From positions 1-64,000 of the forward strand of contig JADFZW010000027.1 of NCBI GenBank assembly GCA_015232355.1: a DNA stretch of 64,000 bases. The letters run 5' to 3'. Below are positions 9,034-17,589 of this stretch, in pieces; the stretch's first letter is position 1, and every line of letters starts with the position of its first letter. This DNA comes from Oligoflexia bacterium. GTDB taxonomy: Bacteria > Bdellovibrionota > Bacteriovoracia > Bacteriovoracales > Bacteriovoracaceae. Position numbers and translations under genes: made by a program. The notes beneath the pieces are model-generated. The model worked only from the letters and a program-made list of their open reading frames with translations. It searched no databases and was not told where the DNA came from.

Positions 9034-10035
9034 CTAGTAATCGCCTTGTACAACTTTTGTATATTTAAATAATGTAAAAATAGAAGGTTTAATATTTTGA
9101 GGTAATCCCTCAAAACTTAATTTAAGTTGATTTATTCTTTTTGGGGAATCATCTACTGCTACTATGCAAGCATATTTACTTTCTGAATTTGAATATAATG
9201 ATCTTAAAAAATAACCTTTATGAAAAAAAGAAGTCATAAAGATTCCATCTTTGTAAAAAACTTTTCTAATATCAGCAGGAAGATTATATTGGACATATTT
9301 TTGATACTTTTTAGATGAATGATTCATTCTGTCGATCAACTCTCCTTTTACAATTTGAGGCAAATCATCCATCTTTTCTATAGTACTTTGATCAAAGGCC
9401 CAAATAGGTTCTGAAAAAGAATTTTCGAAAGATGATTTAAGGATTGGCTTTTTTGTTTTGAAATCGATTGCAATTTTTTCTAATTCCATTCTAGTATTAA
9501 TATAATTTTCAAAAGATGCTGGTCTCGATGTTAATGCTACAACATCAACTCCTTCTAATTTTTGAATATCACCTACTACTTTAGATATATTTTTTTGAGT
9601 TGGACATAAGAGCTGAAAAAGAGAACCGCTATCCCAGCTTTTTTTGTTCAATTTCAAAACAAAGGATAGCAACTCATCATTCATTGTTTTAATTTCTTGA
9701 ATTTGTCCAAACTTTTCTGAAGAACAAAAATATACAGATTCAAAATGTTCTTTATAAAACTGCTGACAATATTCTGCAAATTCTCTAGTTAGTAAAGTTT
9801 CATCAATATCAAAAATAACTAATGTTTTGTTTTTAACACATTCCGGATTTTGTTTTTGTAAATCCTCTATATAAGTCTGAAAATTTTTCATGTCATTAAT
9901 TATTCTGACTTCTACTTCTCCATTTTTATTTTCAGTATTGGCAATTACTGTATTAATAATTATTAACATGAGAATTGAATTTGAAGCTAAAATAAATAGT
10001 AACAATTTAATTATTAATTTGAATTTAAAAATCAT
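9034..10035 (-). CDS. Exported HAD-superfamily protein (DUF2608-like)
   Basis: A 333-residue protein with a signal peptide (about residues 1-32). HAD motif I is FDIDETLL with nucleophile D76 and acid/base D78. A motif II Thr follows in ALTSRP, and motif IV is VAVDDSPKR near the C-terminus. This order and length match DUF2608, a group of exported HAD phosphatase-like proteins. The substrate is unknown. The start has GGAAG 4 bases upstream. The copy of GAGTATGCCC at 10306-10315 lies 270 bases upstream, in the gene's own direction. Confidence 0.8.
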   Translation of the reverse strand: MIFKFKLIIKLLLFILASNSILMLIIINTVIANTENKNGEVEVRIINDMKNFQTYIEDLQKQNPECVKNKTLVIFDIDETLLTREFAEYCQQFYKEHFESVYFCSSEKFGQIQEIKTMNDELLSFVLKLNKKSWDSGSLFQLLCPTQKNISKVVGDIQKLEGVDVVALTSRPASFENYINTRMELEKIAIDFKTKKPILKSSFENSFSEPIWAFDQSTIEKMDDLPQIVKGELIDRMNHSSKKYQKYVQYNLPADIRKVFYKDGIFMTSFFHKGYFLRSLYSNSESKYACIVAVDDSPKRINQLKLSFEGLPQNIKPSIFTLFKYTKVVQGDY

Positions 10036-10348
10036 AATCTTCCATTATAACTTGTAATAAAATAATCAAATTTAAAAAAAAATAATTAGTTGCGGGCACT
10101 TTCGCACCAGTTAGTAGTTATGAATCAAATTATAAACTAGAATAATTTTTTTTTGATAATTAATCTTATAGCAGATATTCAGGAAATATTTTACAAGTTA
10201 ATATCGCACGTAATATATGGAAAATATGAACATAACTGTAGTTTTTATTGAAAACTTATTCTTTTAATCAATACTTATAACTGGCCTATAACTGTGTACT
10301 TTTTCGGGCATACTCTGTTTAAGATTATGACATTCGAACGAATCTAAA
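10036..10348. other. Intergenic region with one GAGTATGCCC copy
   Basis: A 313-base AT-rich gap between two minus-strand genes. I found no open frame with a ribosome binding site and no RNA gene. The one notable element is the reverse complement of GAGTATGCCC at 10306-10315. Confidence 0.6.
10306..10315 (-). promoter_or_regulatory. GAGTATGCCC element, copy E
   Basis: A perfect 10-base copy read on the minus strand, 270 bases upstream of the exported HAD gene that starts at 10035. It is one of five copies in the window at similar distance and orientation to genes for exported proteins. Confidence 0.5.
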
Positions 10349-10945
10349 TTACAAAATTAATTTTACTTTAAATTCTAATACAACTTCATCATGTATTACT
10401 TTATCGCCTAAATTTTTAAAGAAATTTCCAGAACCATAGATCATGTTAAATTTAGTACGATCAAATTTTAAAATACCAGTAATTAGTTGATCATTTTTTG
10501 AATAGCTAAATTTGACTGGATTAGTTTTGTCTTTTATTGTTAACTCACCTTCAATTTCATTCTTGCCAATCTTGACCATCTTAAGAGTGGCAGTTGGATA
10601 TTTATTTACTTGAAAGAAGTCATCATTCTTTATGTGTCCAAGAAATTTTTGGGCCATCTCACCACTTAAATCTTCTACTGTGATTGATTCCATATCCATC
10701 ACCACTGTACCGGAGGTGGAGGTAAAATCGCTCTTGTTCGCTACATTTCCCTCTTTGAGTTGAGAGCTTTTAATAAAAATTTTGCCTGTATGTTTTCCAG
10801 CTAATTTGCTAGCAGTCCATTGAAATGAACTAGCACTATTATCAATGGTTAAAGAATAAGCTGTGGTGATAGTTGTAAAGACAGTCATAAAAATAGTAAT
10901 AATAGTAAAAATAAGAGTAGGTGGTAGATAAGATTTTTTAGACAT
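10349..10945 (-). CDS. YceI-family periplasmic protein
   Basis: A 198-residue exported protein of the YceI lipocalin-like family, which binds polyisoprenoid-type lipids in the periplasm. After a signal peptide (about residues 1-30, ending TAYS) it shows the family pattern: SLTIDNSASSFQWTASKLAGKHTG at the N-terminus, a central HIKNDDFFQVNKYPTATLK, then GELTIKDKTNPV, and a beta-rich end. GGAGG 8 bases before the ATG at 10945 fixes the start. An upstream in-frame ATG at 10990 would add 15 residues before the signal peptide and has no such site. It probably has its own promoter. Confidence 0.9.
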   Translation of the reverse strand: MSKKSYLPPTLIFTIITIFMTVFTTITTAYSLTIDNSASSFQWTASKLAGKHTGKIFIKSSQLKEGNVANKSDFTSTSGTVVMDMESITVEDLSGEMAQKFLGHIKNDDFFQVNKYPTATLKMVKIGKNEIEGELTIKDKTNPVKFSYSKNDQLITGILKFDRTKFNMIYGSGNFFKNLGDKVIHDEVVLEFKVKLIL

Positions 10946-11094
10946 AAATTGAACCTCCGAAACTAGTTTGTGGTGTAGTACTTTGTACATTGTACTAATA
11001 ACATGTACTTGCTATTTTCTAAGTCAATTGTAAGATAGAATATTTATAGTATGGAAGAAAAAATATATTTGTTTTTTTAACAGGAAATGAAAAA

Positions 11095-12378
11095 ATGGAA
11101 ATAAAGAGAGTTATATTAACTTTATTATTTAGTAATTTATTACTTCTATCATTTTTATCTATAATATCATCTACAAAAACATTTGCAGCTTCAATAGGAA
11201 TTTATACTGGATCTTTTGATCCGCCAACAATTGCTCATTTTGAGATCATTCGCCAAATTGCCAAGATGAAGGAGATTGATCAAGTCTTTGTGTTGGTTAA
11301 TCGTGATGGAGGAAAGGATTTTAATTTATCACTTAAAGATCGTTTGCAATTAGTTAAAGTTGTTGAGAATGGACAAAATGGAAAAATCATCACATTACCT
11401 GCACCGCTTGGAAATAAAGAACAATTTGCCAAGAAACTTATAGAGATCTTTCATAAAGATACTAAAGATATAATCAATTTTGTTGGTGAGGATGTTTTTT
11501 CATTATATCGAGAGCAAATGACAAAAGATAGAGAGAGAGTTTGGTGTATTGTACCGAGAGAGGAACCAATCTTATCAGAGTTGTCAAGAACGGTTGGTGT
11601 CGCCAGACCTATTGTGGAAGATAAGAATATTAAATTTTTAAAATTAGATCTAAAATCGCAAGAGATAATCAAAGGAGTTTCATCATCACAATTTCGGGAA
11701 AACATGATTAGAGGAGAATTTTCAAAAGCAAAAGATTTGCTTGATCCAACAGTCGCAAAATTAATAGAGGAGAATGGATTTTATCGAATGACAAATAATA
11801 AGAGTGAATTGCAAAAGAAGAGGGAAGCTTATTTAAAATCCTTTGAGCTCTTTAAAAAATCTATAGAAAAATTGATGGAGCAAAAAATATTAGCAAATTT
11901 TAAACTAGATACTTTTGTTGTTCCTGAATTCAAGGAAATGCAACATCCCTCTGCATGGAATGATAAGTTTTGTCGTTGGATAATAAATAGTGCTAATCTT
12001 TCTACTGATGCCGCCACTACCGTGATTAGCAAATTATCAAACATCGCCGATCCAACAATAGATTTGAATCTTTGGACAGAAGAAGTAAATTACCTCCGTA
12101 TGTTGAATGAAACAGGAACAGGAACAGGAACAGGAACAGGATCAGTAAGGGAAAAATGTGATGAAACAATTAATTTTATAAAGTTGCAGGAAGAAGAGGA
12201 TACCAAAGGTTGTCAGTATGTTCATTTAATGACAACATCAGAAGGGTTGATTCTTAGAAATCGTATTAGTTGGGATCAGCGATCTGATTTACTGGTAGTT
12301 CTGGCAACAAATATATTTGCTTGTAAAATACGTTGTCGTAATAGTAAATTTTGTTACTCGATAGTTCCTACTATATAG
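11095..12378 (+). CDS. Exported nucleotidyltransferase (NMNAT/NadD-like fold)
   Basis: A 427-residue protein. Residues 1-31 form a clear signal peptide (hydrophobic core, TFA/AS cleavage). The nucleotidyltransferase alpha/beta phosphodiesterase domain follows at once: GSFDPPTIAH at 39-48 is the (H/T)xGH-type nucleotide-binding motif, with the first His replaced by Thr, and VSSSQFR at 195-201 is the second (ISSTxxR) motif. NadD-type enzymes transfer AMP from ATP to nicotinate mononucleotide, normally in the cytoplasm. The extra 190 C-terminal residues match nothing I know and hold a GTGTGTGTG stretch from a GGAACA satellite. Export of this fold is odd; the substrate outside the cytoplasm is unknown. 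Confidence 0.75.
   Translation: MEIKRVILTLLFSNLLLLSFLSIISSTKTFAASIGIYTGSFDPPTIAHFEIIRQIAKMKEIDQVFVLVNRDGGKDFNLSLKDRLQLVKVVENGQNGKIITLPAPLGNKEQFAKKLIEIFHKDTKDIINFVGEDVFSLYREQMTKDRERVWCIVPREEPILSELSRTVGVARPIVEDKNIKFLKLDLKSQEIIKGVSSSQFRENMIRGEFSKAKDLLDPTVAKLIEENGFYRMTNNKSELQKKREAYLKSFELFKKSIEKLMEQKILANFKLDTFVVPEFKEMQHPSAWNDKFCRWIINSANLSTDAATTVISKLSNIADPTIDLNLWTEEVNYLRMLNETGTGTGTGTGSVREKCDETINFIKLQEEEDTKGCQYVHLMTTSEGLILRNRISWDQRSDLLVVLATNIFACKIRCRNSKFCYSIVPTI
12111..12141 (+). repeat. Hexanucleotide satellite (GGAACA)n
   Basis: About five units of GGAACA inside the exported nucleotidyltransferase, coding for alternating Gly and Thr. It is in frame, so copy-number change alters length only. Confidence 0.85.
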
Positions 12379-12393
12379 CGTAGTGATTTGATA

Positions 12394-12708
12394 TTATGGA
12401 GAATAAAGTGAAACTATTTTTAGTTGAGAAAAGAATACATCAGTGGTTAAAATTACTTTAGTAATAACAGAAAGATCGATTTTCTGATCACCAATCAGAC
12501 GTTTTAGGTTTGATAGAATTTGATATTTTTTTAATGATAACAAATTATAATCAGAGTCTGATAGGGCCACTACAATGATGTCGATATCTCCACCTTTTAA
12601 AGAATCATCAATTCTACTTCCATATAGATATATTTTAACTTTTTGATGACCTAAAATCAAAAATACAGATTCAATTATTGATTTTATTTCAAACTCATTT
12701 AATCTCAT
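12394..12708 (-). CDS. MNT-type nucleotidyltransferase antitoxin
   Basis: A 104-residue minimal nucleotidyltransferase. The signature LYGSRIDDSLKGGDIDIIV has the GS, the Arg and the DID metal-binding pair of the MNT family. In HEPN/MNT systems the MNT protein is the antitoxin and inactivates the HEPN RNase by adding AMP units to a conserved Tyr. It overlaps the end of the HEPN gene by 14 bases, so translation is coupled. It ends 15 bases from the convergent exported nucleotidyltransferase gene. Confidence 0.85.
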   Translation of the reverse strand: MRLNEFEIKSIIESVFLILGHQKVKIYLYGSRIDDSLKGGDIDIIVVALSDSDYNLLSLKKYQILSNLKRLIGDQKIDLSVITKVILTTDVFFSQLKIVSLYSP

Positions 12709-13177
12709 CTTGAAAGATCCTTTTTAGTTCTTGAAAAATGAACGGGGTTTCCTCTATCACGCTCTGATAATATTTACCTAATGATTCTTCTGTATATTCA
12801 TGGGCAGCAGAATTTCTTAATTCTCTAATGTTCATCCAACGATTAACCTCACTTATAAGATTAAGTTTTGCTGCCATGTTTAGAGAATCAAGTAAAGATC
12901 CATGAAAAGCAGGATCATTTTTTTTGATATATGTACGAACATACTTAGATAAAAATATATCTGTTACTCGAGCGAATCTTGAAATAAATGCTTCCAGTAT
13001 TTCTAAGTGATCAAAATCTAAATTTGAGATCTCTATTGGCGATGTTGGTGTGTTGGATGAATTGGATGAGTTGGATGATAGCAATAATTTTTGGATTTTT
13101 TGATAACTATGATCTAAATATTTCATACCTTTTATAATTTGCCGTTTATAATCACTTAATAATAAATCATAATTCAT
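12695..13177 (-). CDS. HEPN-domain toxin (predicted RNase)
   Basis: A 160-residue all-helical protein ending with the HEPN catalytic motif R-x4-H in RELRNSAAHEY, followed by the Tyr that MNT partners modify in studied pairs. HEPN toxins cleave RNA. The MNT gene directly follows and overlaps. A Ser/Asn insert (SSNSSNSSN) near residue 36 comes from a 9-base repeat at about 13053-13080 and probably lies in a loop. AAGGA lies upstream of the ATG. The pair is a toxin-antitoxin or defence module. Confidence 0.85.
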   Translation of the reverse strand: MNYDLLLSDYKRQIIKGMKYLDHSYQKIQKLLLSSNSSNSSNTPTSPIEISNLDFDHLEILEAFISRFARVTDIFLSKYVRTYIKKNDPAFHGSLLDSLNMAAKLNLISEVNRWMNIRELRNSAAHEYTEESLGKYYQSVIEETPFIFQELKRIFQDEIK

Positions 13178-13287
13178 TTGAAAGTCCTTTTGAAAATTTT
13201 TTTAATTTATCTCTTTAATTTATACAATATTAACCATACATATTGTAATATATTTATAATTTTTTATTATCTTTCAAGGAGGTTTTT

Positions 13288-14022
13288 ATGCATAAGTTAT
13301 ATTTTATTTTATTATTTGTTTTGCTTGGAGTAATTTTTTCTAGTTGTAACATAAAAGAGAGTACATTCATTATGAAATTGAATGAATATGATCGTTCTAA
13401 TTGGACCTTTTCTGTGGCCAAATCAAAGGCCAATGATCCAACAGGAACTGGTCAACATTGGTTTGTAGTTCGTTCCTCTCGTTATGATGAAAACCATCCA
13501 GACTTGTTAGTGGAAGAACGATTCATCGCTTACAACATTACAAATTTTACTGACCAGATGAGCTTTCAACAATATCTGGCCACTCTTCCAATTGATGGAA
13601 TTAGAACAGACATAGTACCAATTGGTGGTGATTTCTATATGGATTCATCTAATGGAAATATATTTGAAGAATTATCTGCTACTCCTAAAGATTTAGAAAA
13701 AGTTGGTGCTCTTAAAGAGGAATTTATTATCAGCAGTGTTCGGGAGCAAATTATTGGTGAATTTGGTTTATCGCAGGAGCGAGGAGAAAAGATTGCTAAG
13801 TTAATATACCAATGGAACACTCTCTCCAAAAAACGTCAAATGAGTAGTGATGATTTGGCCAATATTGGAAAGGAGATTTTGGGTTTTGATTTTAAAAAAT
13901 TTCAGCAGGCATTTAATGGAGGTGATCGTAGTGTGATAGATGAATTAATAAAAATTGCAGCACTAAAAAATAATATTTCTCCAGAGCAAGTTAATAAGAT
14001 TTTAAACAATCTAGTTCAATAA
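13288..14022 (+). CDS. Hypothetical lipoprotein
   Basis: A 244-residue protein with a lipoprotein signal: hydrophobic residues 4-16 and lipobox FSSC with C20 as the lipid-modified residue. No family is recognised. The first half contains a WFVVRSSRYDENHPDLLVEERF segment, broken here as WFVVRSSRYD then a Glu-rich strand. The second half (about 130-244) is helical and charged. AAGGAGG lies 7 bases before the ATG. It is followed on the same strand by the amidohydrolase 18 bases on, so the two may be co-transcribed. Confidence 0.75.
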   Translation: MHKLYFILLFVLLGVIFSSCNIKESTFIMKLNEYDRSNWTFSVAKSKANDPTGTGQHWFVVRSSRYDENHPDLLVEERFIAYNITNFTDQMSFQQYLATLPIDGIRTDIVPIGGDFYMDSSNGNIFEELSATPKDLEKVGALKEEFIISSVREQIIGEFGLSQERGEKIAKLIYQWNTLSKKRQMSSDDLANIGKEILGFDFKKFQQAFNGGDRSVIDELIKIAALKNNISPEQVNKILNNLVQ

Positions 14023-14040
14023 TAAATATGGAAAATAAAT

Positions 14041-15756
14041 ATGGAAAATAAATTCGCTTCATTGGTACTTATAAATGCAAATATATGGACAGCAAATCCA
14101 TCTCAAACAATGCGATCGCAGGCATTGGCAGTTCGTGGAGATAAAATTATTTTTGTTGGAAGTAATGACGAATTAAAAAGATTAGGATTAATAGGTGTTG
14201 ATACAAAAGTTATTGATGCTGCTGGAAGATTTGTTGTTCCTGGTTTTATCGATTCACATATACACTTTTTAATGGGTGGCCAACGTCTTATTTCAGTACA
14301 GTTGCGAGATGTTTGTAGTCGCAAGCAATTTGTGGAAAAAATCGCTTCATATGCTGCTTCGATTGAAGCAGGAGAGTGGATTATTGGAGGAGATTGGGAT
14401 CATACACTTTGGGGTGAAGGTGAAAGTGAAAGTGAAGGCACAGAGGATCTTCCTACTCGTTTTTTAATAGATAGAGTGACTCCTCATAATCCTGTTTGGA
14501 TTACTCGCAAAGAGGGCCATATGTATTTGGCCAATTCATTGGCGATGAAGTTAGCAAAAGTTGATGAACATATTTCCAATGTTGCAACTGTGGAGGGTGG
14601 TACTATTCTAACTGATGCTAATGGAATTCTTACTGGAATATTTAAAGACAATGCTATAAATCTTATCTATCCACATGTTCCTCTTCCCTCTCAAAGCGAG
14701 AGTGATCGAGCACTAGCGGCCGCTACAAAGTATGCTCATTCAAATGGTGTTACATCAATTCATCACATGACTGAACCAGCAGATAGAAATCGCGGAGGTG
14801 TAGCTTGTGATCCACAGGTTTTTATAGATTCTTATTCAAGAGGGAAATTAAAGATTAGAGTGAAATGTAGTGTGCCTATTCAAGATTGGGAGAAGAATAT
14901 AATTAAAGATCAAAATCAAAATCAAAATCAAAATCAAGATCAAAATCATATGCTTAATTTTGGTGTGATTAAAGGATATGTTGATGGATCGCTTGGCAGT
15001 CATTCGGCGGCATTCTTTTCTCCATACATCAATTCGGTCGATACACCCAATTCATCTAATTACTGTGGAGATATTGTAAATTCAGAGGAGAATCTCTATA
15101 ATTGGATTAAAAGTATAGATAGCAGGGGATATCAACTCTTTATTCATGCAATAGGTGATAGGGGTATAAATACTATTTTAAATATTTTCGAGAGAGTAAT
15201 TAAGGAAAATGGAGAGAGTGATAGACGTTGGCGAATTGAACATGCTCAACATATTTTATTTGAAGATGCACCTAGATTTAAAAAGCTTGGAGTAATTGCT
15301 AGTATGCAACCCTATCATGCAATTGATGATGGCAGATGGGCGGAGAAAATTTTGGGAAAAGAGAGAGTGAAGAGCTCTTATGCTTGCAGAACACTTCTGG
15401 ATGCTGGTTGTAAGTTAGCATTTGGAAGTGATTGGTTTGTTGCTCCACCTAATCCGATTTTAGGAATTCATGCAGCTGTTACCAGGAAGATAATAGATGT
15501 AGGCGACAGTAGCGATTGTAAAAAAATATTTTTACCAGAACAAAGAATTAGTGTTGAAGAGGCACTCTATGCCTATACAATAGATGCTGCTTACTCTGTT
15601 TATGAGGAAAAGATTAAGGGATCATTAGAGGTTGGCAAGTTAGCAGATTTTGTTATTTTGGATAGGGATCTAACCAAAATTCCTATTGATGAGATAGAAC
15701 AAACAAAAATTTTAACCACAGTTTTAGGTGGTGAAATTGTATTTGATTATGTTTAA
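14041..15756 (+). CDS. YtcJ-like metal-dependent amidohydrolase
   Basis: A 571-residue cytoplasmic enzyme of the amidohydrolase-3 (YtcJ) family: an N-terminal beta-sandwich, metal motif HxH at H73 and H75 (DSHIHF), then YVDGSLGSHSAAF, FIHAIGDRG and FGSDWFVAPPNP with the late catalytic Asp. Such enzymes hydrolyse N-substituted amides or formamides; the substrate is not predictable. Two low-complexity inserts stand out: GEGESESEG near residue 125 and QNQNQNQNQDQN near residue 291, both from 6-base satellites and probably in surface loops. The start is one copy of a tandem 13-base duplication (14028-14053); the first ATG gives only 7 codons. Confidence 0.9.
   Translation: MENKFASLVLINANIWTANPSQTMRSQALAVRGDKIIFVGSNDELKRLGLIGVDTKVIDAAGRFVVPGFIDSHIHFLMGGQRLISVQLRDVCSRKQFVEKIASYAASIEAGEWIIGGDWDHTLWGEGESESEGTEDLPTRFLIDRVTPHNPVWITRKEGHMYLANSLAMKLAKVDEHISNVATVEGGTILTDANGILTGIFKDNAINLIYPHVPLPSQSESDRALAAATKYAHSNGVTSIHHMTEPADRNRGGVACDPQVFIDSYSRGKLKIRVKCSVPIQDWEKNIIKDQNQNQNQNQDQNHMLNFGVIKGYVDGSLGSHSAAFFSPYINSVDTPNSSNYCGDIVNSEENLYNWIKSIDSRGYQLFIHAIGDRGINTILNIFERVIKENGESDRRWRIEHAQHILFEDAPRFKKLGVIASMQPYHAIDDGRWAEKILGKERVKSSYACRTLLDAGCKLAFGSDWFVAPPNPILGIHAAVTRKIIDVGDSSDCKKIFLPEQRISVEEALYAYTIDAAYSVYEEKIKGSLEVGKLADFVILDRDLTKIPIDEIEQTKILTTVLGGEIVFDYV
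14911..14946 (+). repeat. Hexanucleotide satellite (CAAAAT)n
   Basis: Six units of CAAAAT, one altered to CAAGAT, coding for a Gln-Asn run inside the amidohydrolase. Confidence 0.85.
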
Positions 15757-15765
15757 TTTTGTTTG

Positions 15766-17451
15766 TTACTTTCTAATATATTCATTCATATCATCAATTG
15801 CTTCTGGAAAGATATTATGAGATGATTCTGACCAACGTCTTTTGTCAGGATAGTGTGAAATATCTTTGAGAATGTCTTTGTAAGTTAACTTGTGATGTTT
15901 TTCTTGTAAAAATATTTTTCCTGCTTTTGCATCGCTAGTTGTAGAAGTAACGGTAGATATAATATCTTGCAATTTGGAATTGTTCAATGGAGTATGATGT
16001 TTTTTATCAATTAATATTGATTTTATTGTCTCTGCCATATGTTTATTTTTTTCTATATTGAGTTCTTGTATAAAATTTTCTGCTTTTATATTTGACTCTC
16101 TTAGAAATTGTTTGAATTGGCCAGCATTTGAATCTCCCTCTTTTTTTACACCTAGTTCTTTAAGTTTTTCTGATACTGTTGTTTTTAGGTTATTTGTTAC
16201 TTCTTCAATTTTTTTTGTATATAAATTTTCAATATCTACAAGTTCTGATACCTCATTGTTACTAAATTTTTTACCTGTTTCTTTTTCTATTATTTTATTG
16301 ATGGGATCTTTTGAAAGTGCAACCATAAAATCCAACATTTTTTTCTTTTTCAGATAATCAAAAGTGGATGAATCAGTTGTTGAAATATTAAATTGATTAT
16401 TTTGATCATTGGAAGTTGGAATTTCTGACATCAACTTTTCTATTCGATTATTTATTTTTCTACTTCCAACTATACGATCACCATCTGCTAAAAAGACTTT
16501 CATATCCATCCCTGTAAGTTGGCCAGACTTTGCCATTTTTTCTAAAAAAGATATTTGTAAATCCTCATCATTTAAACTACATTCTCCTACATAGCGATTG
16601 ATTTTTTTTAAAAAATTTATTGCTGAGGGCATATAATGTCCAACAGCTTTTTCGATAGAAACCCCTGGATCTAATACAGGTCTTGCTAGAGTAACCTTTT
16701 TAATTTTTTCTTTAATAGTAACAATTTTTTTCACTAGGTTTTCATTGTCCATTATTAAATTAGGACAAGCGGACTTATATAGGGCCAGAATTTGTTTAAA
16801 AAGAGGATCATTTGTTTCATAGAGAGTTTGGATATCTGAGAGCATTTTTAGAGCAGTGATAGTAGCACCTCCTCCTCTGGAATGACCAAAAATAGCTATC
16901 TCGTTATAACCTGCTCTATCTGCATGAAAAATATAACGTAATAATCTTAAAGCATCTCTATGTTGACCTAGATTTATTCCATTTTTTAAAATAGTTGTTA
17001 CTTGTTTAGTTTTATCAAGTCCACTCTCTTCGAAAGGAAATCCAATTACATCTATATTTTTGCCATTGGTTTTTGCCTCTTCTGCAATTTTAGTAAAATT
17101 ATGATCTGTAACATTTCCTCCAAATCCATGAGAATTTATTATACAAGTTCCCTTCATTGCTCCATCGGGAATGCTCTCGATAGCACCCCATTTATTGCTG
17201 GTAAATATCTTCCCATAGGTTTCATATCCTAATTTATTTAATTCTTGTTTTTTAACAAGTTCAATTTCTTTTAATCTATTTTCCTCATTCAATTTATTTT
17301 GAACATTTCTTCGTAATTTTTTTTTTAAATCAATATGTGAATCACTATTATCTTTATTATTATTTTCATCACTCGCAAAGGTAATGCTGGTTAATGCGAA
17401 GAAAATTAGGTAAAGCATACTTAGATATGTAAATAAAAATGATTTGCTCAT
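15766..17451 (-). CDS. Exported alpha/beta-hydrolase-like protein
   Basis: A 561-residue protein with a signal peptide (about residues 1-26) and an acidic/charged helical linker. Residues about 95-260 look like an alpha/beta hydrolase: an oxyanion-type segment INSHGFGGN, then the nucleophile elbow GHSRGGG with S191. A DGDRIVGSRKINNRI segment near residue 320 could supply the acidic residue. The second half is Lys-rich and helical and is not recognised. It could be a lipase, esterase or peptidase. It ends 9 bases from the convergent amidohydrolase gene. Confidence 0.7.
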   Translation of the reverse strand: MSKSFLFTYLSMLYLIFFALTSITFASDENNNKDNSDSHIDLKKKLRRNVQNKLNEENRLKEIELVKKQELNKLGYETYGKIFTSNKWGAIESIPDGAMKGTCIINSHGFGGNVTDHNFTKIAEEAKTNGKNIDVIGFPFEESGLDKTKQVTTILKNGINLGQHRDALRLLRYIFHADRAGYNEIAIFGHSRGGGATITALKMLSDIQTLYETNDPLFKQILALYKSACPNLIMDNENLVKKIVTIKEKIKKVTLARPVLDPGVSIEKAVGHYMPSAINFLKKINRYVGECSLNDEDLQISFLEKMAKSGQLTGMDMKVFLADGDRIVGSRKINNRIEKLMSEIPTSNDQNNQFNISTTDSSTFDYLKKKKMLDFMVALSKDPINKIIEKETGKKFSNNEVSELVDIENLYTKKIEEVTNNLKTTVSEKLKELGVKKEGDSNAGQFKQFLRESNIKAENFIQELNIEKNKHMAETIKSILIDKKHHTPLNNSKLQDIISTVTSTTSDAKAGKIFLQEKHHKLTYKDILKDISHYPDKRRWSESSHNIFPEAIDDMNEYIRK

Positions 17452-17589
17452 AGATTTATACCGCTTATAGATTTATACCCCATGTTTATTTATCGGTTAG
17501 AAAAAAAATAGATAAAATAAAAATGTTAGGTTAATAATAATATTTATTTGTACGTGTTTATTTGTTTACATTACGAGAGGAGATTTGTT

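Noticed and set aside
14028-14051. ATG 13 bases before the amidohydrolase start
   Set aside because: It is the first copy of a tandem duplication and opens only seven codons before TAA.
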